Notes: generated by a model not told the origin, from the sequence alone. A DNA stretch of 64,000 bases from Streptomyces griseocarneus (GCA_003674045.1 PENC01000016.1:99276-163275); one strand, 5' to 3'; positions 54,028 to 62,153 are shown, counted from the first letter of the stretch. Numbers and translations are program-made.

Positions 54028-56565
54028 GTGGTGGAGCAGCTTACCCAGCACGACCCGAGACGGATCGGCCCGTTCGAGGTGCTCGGTCGGCTCGGTGCCG
54101 GAGGCATGGGGCTGGTCTATCTCGCCCGCTCGGCGTCCGGCCGGCGGGTGGCTATCAAGACGGTGCGCACGGAGCTCGCCGAGGACCAGCTCTTCCGTGT
54201 CCGCTTCACCCGTGAGGTGGAGGCGGCGCGGGCGGTCAGCGGCTTCTACACCGCCGCCGTCGTCGACGCCGACCCGCGCGCCGCCGTGCCCTGGCTGGCC
54301 ACTGCCTATGTGCCCGCCCCCTCGCTCGAGGAGATCGTCAACGAGTGCGGTCCCCTCCCGGCGCAGGCGGTCCGCTGGCTGGCGGCCGGTGTCGCCGAGG
54401 CGCTCCAGTCCATCCATGGCGCGGGCCTCGTCCACCGCGACCTCAAGCCGTCGAACGTCCTGGTGGTCGAGGACGGCCCCCGGGTCATCGACTTCGGTAT
54501 CGCCTCGGGCGTCTCCAACACCCGGCTGACCATGACCAACGTCGCGGTCGGCACGCCCGCCTACATGTCGCCCGAGCAGGCGCGCGACTCCCGCAGCGTC
54601 ACCGGGGCCAGTGACATCTTCTCGCTCGGCTCGACGCTCGTCTTCGCCGCGACCGGCCACGCGCCCTTCCACGGCGCGAACCCGGTCGAGACCGTCTTCA
54701 TGCTGCTGCGCGAGGGGCCGGACCTGAGCGGCCTGCCCGACGAGCTGCGCCCGCTGATCGACTCCTGCATGCAGATGGCGCCGGAGCACCGGCCCACCCC
54801 CGCGGATCTCCAGGCGGAGCTCGCCCCGCACCTTTTCGCTTCCGGCGGGGGCGACGACAGCGGCACCGCGTCGGCCTGGCTCCCGGACAACGCCGTCACT
54901 CTCATCGAGCAGCGCAGGGCCGGGCACCGCCCCGTCGCGCCGCAGCGGAGCGGCGGCCGCAGCCGTGTCACCGCGCCGCCGAGGCCCGCCCAGCCGCCGA
55001 CGTCGTCCCGTCCGCCCGAGCCCTCGTACGCGCCGCAGGGCGCGGCCGCGCGCAGCGGCCCCGCCTGGGGCGAGGGCCACATGGGCGGCGCGATGTCCGG
55101 TCCCTCCCGCGTGGCCCAGGGGCTCGACCCGCGCGGCGGTCCGGTCGGCCACGCCGAGGCGTCCGCCGCGGTCCGCACCGGTCCGCCGCCCCAGGCCCAG
55201 GGGCGGCACGCGGCCGCGCCGGTGCCCGCGCCGGACGGCGCCGTGCGGCTGGCCGGTTCGCAGGTGCCCATCGGGCCGGGCCCGCGCGTGGCCGACGCGC
55301 GCGAGCCGCAGCCCGGTACCGGCGCGGCGACCGACTGGGTGCGGCCGCCCGCGCCGATGGCCACCGGCGTGCCCGCGCAGGCCCCCGCGCAGCCTCCGGT
55401 CCAGCCCGCGGACGGTGGCAACGTACAGACCGACCAGGGGCGTTGGCGGCCCTGGCGGTTCCGTATGTCGAACGACGTCTGGGGCACGCCCACCGTCGAG
55501 GGTGAACTGCTGTACGTGACGTCCTTCGAGGTGCACGCCCTCGACGTGGCCAGCGGACGGCGGCAGTTCAAGACGCGGGACGTGGCCTGGGCCATGGCCG
55601 TCGCGGACGGCCGCATCCACGCCTCGGACGGGCCGACGCTCTACGCGCTGGACGCGGCCGACGGCGCCGAGCGCTGGCGCCTCACCACGGACGGCTGGGT
55701 CTATTCGCTCCGGGCCGACTGCGGCACGATCGTCACCGGCACCCGCGGCGGCGGCGTCCAGGCGTGGGAGGCCGCCACCGGTGAGTTGCTGTGGGAGCTC
55801 GGCGGCCTCCAGACCGACTTCGAGACCCCGGACTGCGGCCCGTTCGTGCAGGACGGCACGGTCTACGTCTGGGCCGAGGGGCGGCTGCGGGCCCTGGAGG
55901 CGCGTACGGGCGCCGAGCGCTGGTCGTACCCGGTGGGCGACGCCGCGGCGTGCGGCGGGGTGCCGGTGCGGCTGCTCGCGGCTCCCGACGGCGTGGTGTA
56001 CGTCGCCGCGGGTACGCGCGTGCTCGCCGTCGACGTGGCGCGCGGGGACGTGCTGTGGCGCTTCGAGGCACCGGCGGTCTTCCTGAGCCCGCCCGCGTTC
56101 GCCCCGGGCCCGGCCGTGAACGGCGGCGGTGTCTACGTCGCCGATTATCTGGGCACGGTGTACGCGCTGGACGCGGCGACCGGCCGCGACCGCTGGCGCA
56201 TCGCCACGGAGCCGCGGCAGTCGACGGAGCCGGTGCTGGTGTCGGCCGGTGCCGTCCATCTGGGCAGCGGTGGTGCGCTCTACACGCTGGATGCCGTCAC
56301 CGGCACGCCGCGGTGGCGCTTCGCGGCGGGCGGCGACGTGGTGGGCTCGCCCGTGATCGCCGACGGGCGCGTGCACTTCGGCTCCGCGGACCACTGCCTG
56401 TACACGGTGGACGCGGCGAGCGGCCAGCTGCGCTGGAAGCTCGCCACCGGAGGGGAGATCACGGGCTCGCCGGTGGCCAAGGGCGGCGTCGTCTACGCGT
56501 GCAGCAAGGACCGCTGCGTGTACGCGCTGGACGCGGCGAAGGGCACCGGCCAGTCCAGACGGTGA
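54028..56565 (+). CDS. afsK: Ser/Thr protein kinase AfsK
   Basis: 845 residues. The kinase domain begins LTQHDPRRIGPFEVLGRLG, essentially the S. coelicolor AfsK N-terminus, with Lys44 in VAIKTV, Asp138 in HRDLKPSN and Asp155 in DFGIA. A long Pro/Ala-rich linker (about 290-475) leads to seven or so PQQ/beta-propeller repeats (LYALDAADGAERWRL, VYALDAATGRDRW, YTLDAVTGTPRWRF, VYALDAAKGTG). No membrane segment is seen. AfsK autophosphorylates and phosphorylates AfsR, and also DivIVA in hyphal branching. GTG 54028 after ggggagg. afsS and afsR lie about 5.4 kb further on. Confidence 0.95.
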   Translation: MVEQLTQHDPRRIGPFEVLGRLGAGGMGLVYLARSASGRRVAIKTVRTELAEDQLFRVRFTREVEAARAVSGFYTAAVVDADPRAAVPWLATAYVPAPSLEEIVNECGPLPAQAVRWLAAGVAEALQSIHGAGLVHRDLKPSNVLVVEDGPRVIDFGIASGVSNTRLTMTNVAVGTPAYMSPEQARDSRSVTGASDIFSLGSTLVFAATGHAPFHGANPVETVFMLLREGPDLSGLPDELRPLIDSCMQMAPEHRPTPADLQAELAPHLFASGGGDDSGTASAWLPDNAVTLIEQRRAGHRPVAPQRSGGRSRVTAPPRPAQPPTSSRPPEPSYAPQGAAARSGPAWGEGHMGGAMSGPSRVAQGLDPRGGPVGHAEASAAVRTGPPPQAQGRHAAAPVPAPDGAVRLAGSQVPIGPGPRVADAREPQPGTGAATDWVRPPAPMATGVPAQAPAQPPVQPADGGNVQTDQGRWRPWRFRMSNDVWGTPTVEGELLYVTSFEVHALDVASGRRQFKTRDVAWAMAVADGRIHASDGPTLYALDAADGAERWRLTTDGWVYSLRADCGTIVTGTRGGGVQAWEAATGELLWELGGLQTDFETPDCGPFVQDGTVYVWAEGRLRALEARTGAERWSYPVGDAAACGGVPVRLLAAPDGVVYVAAGTRVLAVDVARGDVLWRFEAPAVFLSPPAFAPGPAVNGGGVYVADYLGTVYALDAATGRDRWRIATEPRQSTEPVLVSAGAVHLGSGGALYTLDAVTGTPRWRFAAGGDVVGSPVIADGRVHFGSADHCLYTVDAASGQLRWKLATGGEITGSPVAKGGVVYACSKDRCVYALDAAKGTGQSRR

Positions 56566-56597
56566 GCCGCCCCGCGGGCCGGGGCGGCTGCCTGTTC

Positions 56598-57383
56598 TCA
56601 CCGCAGGCGGTACGTCCGGTCGCGGGCGGCGAAGAGTTCCTGTTGGCGTTCCGGCGGCAGGCTGCCCAGCGAGATCAGGTGCGGGGCGAGGGACAGGGCC
56701 CGCTCGTACGCCGCCTCCTTGGCGGCCCACAGGGCCCGTACGGTCCCCTGCACCGCCTCGGTGGGGCAGGCGGCGATGACCCGGGCGGCGCGCAGGGCCG
56801 CGGGCACGGCCCCGCCGGGCGGGGTCAGCTCGGAGACCAGGCCGATCTCGTACGCGCGACGTGCGGAGAGCCGTTCGGCCGTGCCCATCAGCGCGGTGCG
56901 GGCGGCCTCGCCGAAGGGCATGCGCTGGGCCATGTGGATCGCCTCGTAGGCGTTGACCATGCCGTACGTGGTGTGCGGGTCGAAGAAGGCCGCGTTCTCG
57001 GCGGCGATCACGAACTCCGCCTCGCCGAGCAGATAGAACGCCCCGCCGCAGGCCAGCCCGCCGACCGCGGCGAGCACCGGCTTCCACAGGTCCGCGGCCT
57101 TGGGGCCGACGGCGAGGAGCGGGTCGTCGAGGGAGTAGGGCGAGGCGGGCTGGGGGACGCGCACCGAGCGGTCGATGCCGCTGCAGAACGCGCGGTCCCC
57201 GGCGCCGGTGAGCACGACGGCCCGTACGGCGTCGTCGTCGCGGAACCGGCGCCACACGGCGGCCAGGGCGGCGGCCATGGGAAGGTCGATCGCGTTGTGC
57301 CGGCCGGGCCGGTCGAGGGTGACGAGCGCGACGCCGTCGTCCCCCACCTCCGTGCGGACCGGGGGCGGTGTCTCGTCGGTCAT
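56598..57383 (-). CDS. Enoyl-CoA hydratase/isomerase family protein
   Basis: 261 residues. Crotonase motifs DRAFCSGIDRS and AAVGGLACGGAFYLLGEAEFVIAAENAAF; the usual active-site PxxGG segment is replaced by TTYGMVNAYEAIHMAQRMPFG, so the chemistry may differ from simple hydration. ATG 57383 overlaps the stop of the DUF35 gene. Last gene of the minus-strand operon thiolase-DUF35-hydratase; convergent with afsK, 32 bases apart. Confidence 0.88.
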   Translation of the reverse strand: MTDETPPPVRTEVGDDGVALVTLDRPGRHNAIDLPMAAALAAVWRRFRDDDAVRAVVLTGAGDRAFCSGIDRSVRVPQPASPYSLDDPLLAVGPKAADLWKPVLAAVGGLACGGAFYLLGEAEFVIAAENAAFFDPHTTYGMVNAYEAIHMAQRMPFGEAARTALMGTAERLSARRAYEIGLVSELTPPGGAVPAALRAARVIAACPTEAVQGTVRALWAAKEAAYERALSLAPHLISLGSLPPERQQELFAARDRTYRLR

Positions 57384-57880
57384 GGGCGCTCCAGGAGCCA
57401 GCGGGGCACGGTGACGCCTCCGGCGAGTTCCGCGAAGGCGACGCGGACGGGTGCGCCGATGCGCAGCAGCGCGGGGTCCACGGAGTCGAGCGGTGCGTCG
57501 GACGCGGTGACGACGTTGCCGACGAGGCGGATGTGCGGGGCCTCGGCGAGTTCCACGACGACGACGTTGTACGGGGCGAGTTCGGCGTAGGCGGGCAGGA
57601 GCGGCGGGTGGGGCACTGCATACGACCAGATACGGCCGCGGCCGGTCATCCTGCGCCACTCGCTGCCGAAGGACTGGCAGTGCGGGCAGCACGGCCGGGG
57701 CGGGAACCGCAGCCGGTGGCAGTCGGCGCAGCCCTGGACGCGCAGCTCACCACGGGCCGCGAACTCCCAGAAGGGGGCGCCGTCCTCGTCCGGCCACGGT
57801 GCCAGGAGTCCGTTGTCAGTGGTGCCCTGCATGATGGAAGACGTGGAATCCATGGAAGGCATGGGCGGTGTGGGGGACAT
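57380..57880 (-). CDS. DUF35/OB-fold zinc-ribbon protein, pair 2
   Basis: 166 residues: zinc-ribbon cysteines in VQGCADCHRLRFPPRPCCPHC and an OB fold (GRIWSYAVPHPPLLPAYAELAPYNVVVVEL). It directly follows the thiolase-like gene (37-base gap) and is coupled to the hydratase by ATGA overlap. The arrangement matches Ltp2-DUF35 retro-aldolases, in which DUF35 orders the substrate channel. ATG 57880 after gaggag; an internal ATG at 57832 would give a more usual N-terminus. Confidence 0.9.
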   Translation of the reverse strand: MSPTPPMPSMDSTSSIMQGTTDNGLLAPWPDEDGAPFWEFAARGELRVQGCADCHRLRFPPRPCCPHCQSFGSEWRRMTGRGRIWSYAVPHPPLLPAYAELAPYNVVVVELAEAPHIRLVGNVVTASDAPLDSVDPALLRIGAPVRVAFAELAGGVTVPRWLLERP

Positions 57881-57917
57881 GGAGCATCGACTCCTCGGAC
57901 GGTATCCGACTCCTCGG

Positions 57918-59066
57918 TCAACTCCTCAGCAGCAGAGCGGAGGTCGGTACGCCTTCGCCCGCCGTGACCAGGCAGGTCGTGGCGCCGGGCACCTGCGCGG
58001 TGGAGTGGCCGCGGAGCTGCCGTACGCCCTCGTTGATCAGGTTGAAGCCGTGGACGTACGCCTCGCTGAGCCCGCCGCCCGCCGTGTTGAGGGGGAGACG
58101 GCCGCCGGGTTCCAGCGCGCCGCCCTCGGTGAAGGCCGCGCCCTCGCCGCGCCCGCAGAATCCGTAGCCTTCAAGCGAGAGCGGGATCAGCGGGGTGAAC
58201 GCGTCGTAGATCTGGGCGACATCGACGTCCTCGGGGCCGAAGTCGGCCGTCTTCCACAGGTGGCGCGCGGCGGTCCAGGAGGGGCCGGTCAGGGGGTCGT
58301 CGTTCCAGTAGTTGACCATGCCGTGGTGCTGGGCGGGCAGGCCCTGCGCCGCGGAGTGCACATAGACCGGGGGGTGGCGGCAGTCGCGGGCCCGGTCGGC
58401 GGGGACGACCACGCAGGCGAGCGCGCCGTCGGTCTCCAGACAGTTGTCGAAGAGGCAGAGCGGTTCGCTGATCCAGCGTGCGTCCATGTACGCCTCGCGG
58501 GTCAGCGGGCGGTCGTGCATCACGGCGGCGGGGTTCTGGTGGGCGCGGTTGCGGCAGGCGAGGGCGACGTTGCAGAAGTGGTCGCGCGTGGCCCCGTACT
58601 CGTGCATGTAGCGGCGGGCGAGAACGGCGATCTCGTCGACGGGGCGCAGCAGGCCGTAGGGGCGTGTCCACTGGGCGGGCGTGGGGAGTTGGGCCGTGGT
58701 GTTCCGCCAGGGCCGCGGGCCGGAGCCGCGTTTGCGGGAGCGCCAGGCGACGCCGACGGTCGCCTGGCCGGTGGCGATCGCCGCCGCGAGGTGGGCGACG
58801 GTCGCGCAGGACCCGCCGCCGCCGTAGCCCGCCTTGGCGAAGAACGTCACGTCGCCCGCGCCGATGGCCTTGGCGATCTCCACCTCGTCGGTCTCCTCCA
58901 TGGTGTAGGAGGCGAAGGCGTCGACCTGGGAGGGAGGGATGCCCGCGTCGTCGAGCGCCGCCAGGATCGCCTGGCAGGCCAAGGTCTTTTCGGATGAGGG
59001 GAGTCGGCGTGCGAAGGGGGTCTGTCCTATGCCGGCGATCGCGGTCGTGTCCTTGAGCGCTGCCAC
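57918..59066 (-). CDS. Thiolase-like (Ltp2-type) aldolase, pair 2
   Basis: 382 residues. GYGGGGSCATVAHLAAAIATGQ and IYDAFTPLIPLSLEGYGFC mark the family. The late motif is GGGLSEAYVHGFNLI: the thiolase His-Pro is replaced by Tyr-Val-His, as in the steroid side-chain retro-aldolase Ltp2, where a Tyr in this motif is catalytic. Cleavage of a beta-hydroxyacyl-CoA to ketone plus acyl-CoA is therefore more likely than thiolysis. GTG 59066 has ggagg at good spacing; the GTG at 59075 overlaps that site. Promoter has operator site 7. Confidence 0.88.
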   Translation of the reverse strand: MAALKDTTAIAGIGQTPFARRLPSSEKTLACQAILAALDDAGIPPSQVDAFASYTMEETDEVEIAKAIGAGDVTFFAKAGYGGGGSCATVAHLAAAIATGQATVGVAWRSRKRGSGPRPWRNTTAQLPTPAQWTRPYGLLRPVDEIAVLARRYMHEYGATRDHFCNVALACRNRAHQNPAAVMHDRPLTREAYMDARWISEPLCLFDNCLETDGALACVVVPADRARDCRHPPVYVHSAAQGLPAQHHGMVNYWNDDPLTGPSWTAARHLWKTADFGPEDVDVAQIYDAFTPLIPLSLEGYGFCGRGEGAAFTEGGALEPGGRLPLNTAGGGLSEAYVHGFNLINEGVRQLRGHSTAQVPGATTCLVTAGEGVPTSALLLRS

Positions 59067-59134
59067 CGTCGCCACCTCCGTGGTCTGGGCGCTGTCGCTG
59101 CTTCCGCTGCTGACAGCGCGGAAGGCTATCGCTA

Positions 59135-59153
59135 ATCTGACGCTGAGTCAGCT
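59135..59153. promoter_or_regulatory. CTGAC-N5-GTCAG operator (site 7, perfect)
   Basis: CTGACgctgaGTCAG at 59137-59151 between the divergent aldolase (start 59066) and acyl-CoA synthetase (start 59172). taatct at 59133-59138 is a candidate -10 for the synthetase and overlaps the operator. Confidence 0.82.
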
Positions 59154-59171
59154 ACTGGGGGAGGGCGCGCG

Positions 59172-60794
59172 ATGCGCGGGGACCTGGAGTTCATGTCCGT
59201 ACCCCGGCTGGTCCGCACGGCCGCGGCACGGTACGGCGACCGCGAGGCGGTGGCCGACGGCCGGACCCGGATGGGCTTCGGCCATCTCGCCGCGCAGGTC
59301 GAGCGCGCCGCCGCGGGCTGCCTGGCCATGGGGATACGGGCGGGCGACCGGGTGGCCGTCTGGGCACCGAATACGGCCGACTGGATCGTCGCGGCCCTGG
59401 GCGCGGTCTCCGCGGGAGCGGTCCTCGTCCCGCTCAACACCCGGCTGAAGGGGGCCGAGGCGGTCCAGGCGCTGCGGCGCACCCGGGCCGAACTGCTCTT
59501 CGTCACCGGCACCTTCCTCGGCACCTCCTATGTCGCCGCGCTGCGCCGGGCGGCGGGGCGGCGCGGAGGGCGGGGGGCCCGCGGGGAGGGGCCGCCGCTG
59601 CCCGGTCTGCCCTGCCTGCGGGAGGTCGTGGTCCTGGCGGAGGACGCGCCCGCGGAGTTCCGCACATGGTGGGAGTTTCTGGCCGCGGGGGAGACGGTGC
59701 CCCGCTGGGCGGTACGGGCGCGGGCCGACGCCGTGGCGCCCGACGCGCCGTCGGACATCGTCTTCACCTCCGGCACCACGGGCGAGCCGAAGGGCGTGGT
59801 CACCAGCCATGCCCAGAGCCTGCGCGCGTTCGGGGCCTGGAGCGACCTCGCGGGCCTCCGGGAAGGGGACCGATATCTGATCGTCAACCCCTTCTCGCAC
59901 ACCTTCGGCTACAAGGCGGGGGTACTCGCCTGCCTGATGCGGGGCGCGACGATGGTCCCGCAGGCCGTCTTCGCCGCGGAGACGGTGGCGGCGCACATCG
60001 CGGCGGAGCGGATATCCGTCCTGCCGGGGCCGCCCACGCTCTTCCGGTCGCTGCTCGGCCGTCCGGCGTGCCGGCCGTACGACCTGTCGTCGCTGCGGCT
60101 GGTGGTGACGGGGGCGGCGCCGGTGGAGCGGCGGCTGGTCGAGCGGCTGCGCGAGGAGCTGGGCGTGCCGACGGTGCTGACCGCGTACGGGCTGAGCGAG
60201 GCGACGGGCCTGGTCACGATGTGCAGGCGCGGCGACGCGGACGAGGTGATCGCCGGTACGGCGGGCCGGGCCGTCCCGGACACGGAGGTCAGGGTGGTGG
60301 TCGCCGACGGCAAGCCGCTGCCGCCCGGTGAGCCGGGGGAGATCCTGGTGCGCGGCTACCAGGTGATGGCGGGCTATTTCGAGGAACCGGAGGCCACGGC
60401 CTCGGTCGTCGACGGCGAGGGGTGGCTGCACAGCGGTGACGTTGGCGTGCTCGACGCGCAGGGCAATCTGCGGATCACCGACCGGATGACGGACATGTAC
60501 GTGGCCGGCGGCTTCAACGTCTACCCGGCGGAGGTGGAGCGGGTGCTGGCCCGCCACCCCGGGGTGGCCGAAGCGGCGGTGATCGGCGTGCCGGACGCCC
60601 GGCTGGGCGAGGTGGGGAAGGCGTTCGTGGTGCTGCGGAGCGGCGCCGGGACACCCTCGCCGGACGAGCTGATCGCATGGGCGCGACGGGAGATGGCGCA
60701 GTACAAGGTGCCGCGGGCCGTGGAGTTCGTACGGGAACTCCCGCGGAACGCGGCGGGGAAGGTGCTGAAGGGGGAGCTGAGGAGCCGGGGGTGA
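59172..60794 (+). CDS. AMP-forming acyl-CoA synthetase, FadD3-like
   Basis: 540 residues. P-loop TSGTTGEPKGVV at about 199-210; LIVNPFSHTFGYKAGVLACLMRGATMVPQAVF and RISVLPGPPTLFRSLL resemble FadD3, the ligase that activates the steroid-derived propionate HIP; TAYGLSEATGLV, SGDVGVLDAQGNLRITDR and MYVAGGFNVYPAEVE follow, and the catalytic lysine is in RNAAGKVLKGEL. The specific substrate is not proven. ATG 59172 with gggggaggg. Operator site 7 covers its promoter. Confidence 0.9.
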   Translation: MRGDLEFMSVPRLVRTAAARYGDREAVADGRTRMGFGHLAAQVERAAAGCLAMGIRAGDRVAVWAPNTADWIVAALGAVSAGAVLVPLNTRLKGAEAVQALRRTRAELLFVTGTFLGTSYVAALRRAAGRRGGRGARGEGPPLPGLPCLREVVVLAEDAPAEFRTWWEFLAAGETVPRWAVRARADAVAPDAPSDIVFTSGTTGEPKGVVTSHAQSLRAFGAWSDLAGLREGDRYLIVNPFSHTFGYKAGVLACLMRGATMVPQAVFAAETVAAHIAAERISVLPGPPTLFRSLLGRPACRPYDLSSLRLVVTGAAPVERRLVERLREELGVPTVLTAYGLSEATGLVTMCRRGDADEVIAGTAGRAVPDTEVRVVVADGKPLPPGEPGEILVRGYQVMAGYFEEPEATASVVDGEGWLHSGDVGVLDAQGNLRITDRMTDMYVAGGFNVYPAEVERVLARHPGVAEAAVIGVPDARLGEVGKAFVVLRSGAGTPSPDELIAWARREMAQYKVPRAVEFVRELPRNAAGKVLKGELRSRG

Positions 60795-60888
60795 CCGCCG
60801 GGCGGTTGCCCCTGTGCGGAAGGCGCGGCCCGGGCGTGGAGTGGGGTGCGGGTCGCGCCTTCCGTGTGGCGGACGCATCGGCGTTCCG

Positions 60889-60917
60889 CGGTGCCGGTGC
60901 CGGTGCCGGTGCCGGTG
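60889..60917. repeat. Hexanucleotide microsatellite
   Basis: About five copies of ggtgcc in a row in the non-coding 277 bases between the acyl-CoA synthetase and the DDHTT gene. No gene is supported there. Confidence 0.7.
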
Positions 60918-60959
60918 TGCCGCGGGGTCCGGGACGGCCCTGCCGGGAGCGGCTTCTCA

Positions 60960-61078
60960 GCGGGCTCGGCGAAGTCCGGTGCGGTTCGGCAGCGCCCCGA
61001 AGGGGTGCAGGGAACCGCGCGACCGGCCGCGACGCACCCGCAGATGATTCGCCCGGCTCCCGGCGGAGCGCTTAGCGG
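60960..61078. repeat. Dispersed intergenic repeat, copy H (long subtype)
   Basis: 119 bases matching copy G, ending gcggagcgcttagcg. The stop codon of the DDHTT gene lies inside this shared end. Confidence 0.85.
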
Positions 61079-61320
61079 AGCCCGGCGAGCGTGGTGTGGT
61101 CGTCGGCGCCGAGCGTGGTGTGGTCGTCCGTGCCGCCGGTGGTGTGGTCGTCGTGCGGGCTCGCGGTGCCCCCGGGTGCAGTGTGGAGCTGGGCGGAGGC
61201 CGGTGCGGCGACCGTGGTGTGGTCATCGGCGGTGGCGGGCACCGCGGTGGCAACGGCCGCTGCTATGGCGAAGGCCGCTATGGCGGCGGACTTCCTGATG
61301 CGCTTGGTCGTGCTGTGCAT
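61072..61320 (-). CDS. Secreted small protein with four DDHTT repeats, AfsS-related motif
   Basis: 82 residues from ATG 61320 (gaggag upstream). The N-terminus MHSTTKRIRKS is basic, followed by a hydrophobic AAIAAFAIAAAVATAV and cleavage motif PATA, so a Sec signal peptide is predicted; the mature chain of about 50 residues would start at the first of four DDHTT units, the last three closely spaced. The neighbouring afsS product has three DDHAT units, so the two look related despite different predicted locations. It is transcribed in the same direction as afsR-afsS. Function unknown; metal binding by Asp/His is a guess. Confidence 0.75.
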   Translation of the reverse strand: MHSTTKRIRKSAAIAAFAIAAAVATAVPATADDHTTVAAPASAQLHTAPGGTASPHDDHTTGGTDDHTTLGADDHTTLAGLR

Positions 61321-61465
61321 TTCAACTCCTCGTGATCGGGGGCGGTGTTGCAGTCGTGACGCACTCGGCGACGACGCGGTCGTGCCGTCGCCACCGACAT
61401 GAATGACTGCAGGGGCCGGCGTCGACGGCTCCCCCTCCGTGCTGCCGACGTCGGCCCCTGACAGT

Positions 61466-61907
61466 CCCCCGTTGGTCTGTCCCCCCGTTTTTTGGGACAT
61501 CCCTGTTCAGTTGTTGTGCGTGTTCCCCCGTGGTGTGCTTCCCCCGTGGGGCTCTCCTGGCGGGAGAGCCCCCGTTGTTGCCTGTCGTTCCTCGGTGCGT
61601 CGCGCTGTTCCTCGTGAACGTTCCCCCGGTGAGGGCCTCTCCGGGAACCGTCCCCCGTTGGCTCGGTTCCCTGAGGCGCTCACGTTCACGTTCGCGATTC
61701 CCCCGTGATGATTCCCCCGTAGTGGTTCCCCCGTGGTGATCCCTGTGTGGGCCCCCTCCGTTCTTCCCCCGTTCGTCAGGCCCTTGTCCGCGTATTCGTC
61801 CCCCCGGACGTTCCCCCGTCGGACATCCCCCGTAGGGCCTGTTTCCCCCGTTGAGTGGTCTGTGGTGCTCCCCCCCGTGTCCCCCGTATTTCCCCCGTGT
61901 CCCCCCG
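61466..61907 (-). repeat. CCCCCGT motif array (ACGGGGG on the transcribed strand)
   Basis: I count about 15 exact cccccgt (many as ttcccccgt) and several one-base variants, irregularly spaced at roughly 10-50 bases. It lies between the afsS stop and the DDHTT gene start, in the 647-base gap, with no credible ORF. A hairpin ggggctctcc / ggagagcccc at 61548-61572 sits inside. Read on the minus strand, each motif resembles a Shine-Dalgarno sequence and gives a five-G run. Confidence 0.85.
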
Positions 61908-61967
61908 GATCGTTCCGGGTTCGCCCAGGCCGGATCGTTTCAGCCGACCCGGGCGAACCCGGTCGGA

Positions 61968-62153
61968 TCAGCTCTGCGCGAGCGGGTGTCCCGTCGTCGC
62001 GTGGTCGTCGTCCACGACGAGCGGCTCACCGATGGTCGCGTGGTCGTCCGGCGGCGGAGCGAACCCCGGCGCGGCGACGATGCCGCTGCCACCCGTCGCA
62101 TGATCGTCCTGCGGTGTGGCCACGACTGGCTTGAGCTTGCGCTCATCGCTCAT
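61968..62153 (-). CDS. afsS: AfsS-like small regulatory protein with DDHAT repeats
   Basis: 61 residues from ATG 62153, with ggag nine bases upstream; an in-frame TTG at 62162 is too close to that site. Three units TPQDDHATGG, PPPDDHATIG and VVDDDHATTG fill the chain; no signal peptide. Known AfsS proteins are about 60 residues, contain repeated T-x-x-D-x-H motifs, and raise antibiotic production. Position directly downstream of afsR on the same strand supports the call. AfsR is known to activate afsS in S. coelicolor. Confidence 0.85.
   Translation of the reverse strand: MSDERKLKPVVATPQDDHATGGSGIVAAPGFAPPPDDHATIGEPLVVDDDHATTGHPLAQS

Noticed and set aside
53941..57621. A 1226-residue open frame on the minus strand
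   Set aside because: It is the antisense shadow of afsK and the frame-shifted shadow of the hydratase and DUF35 genes; composition is Arg/Gly/Ala noise with no domain.
61466..61907. CRISPR or simple tandem repeat
   Set aside because: The motif is only 7-9 bases and spacing is irregular; no cas genes or spacer-like units.
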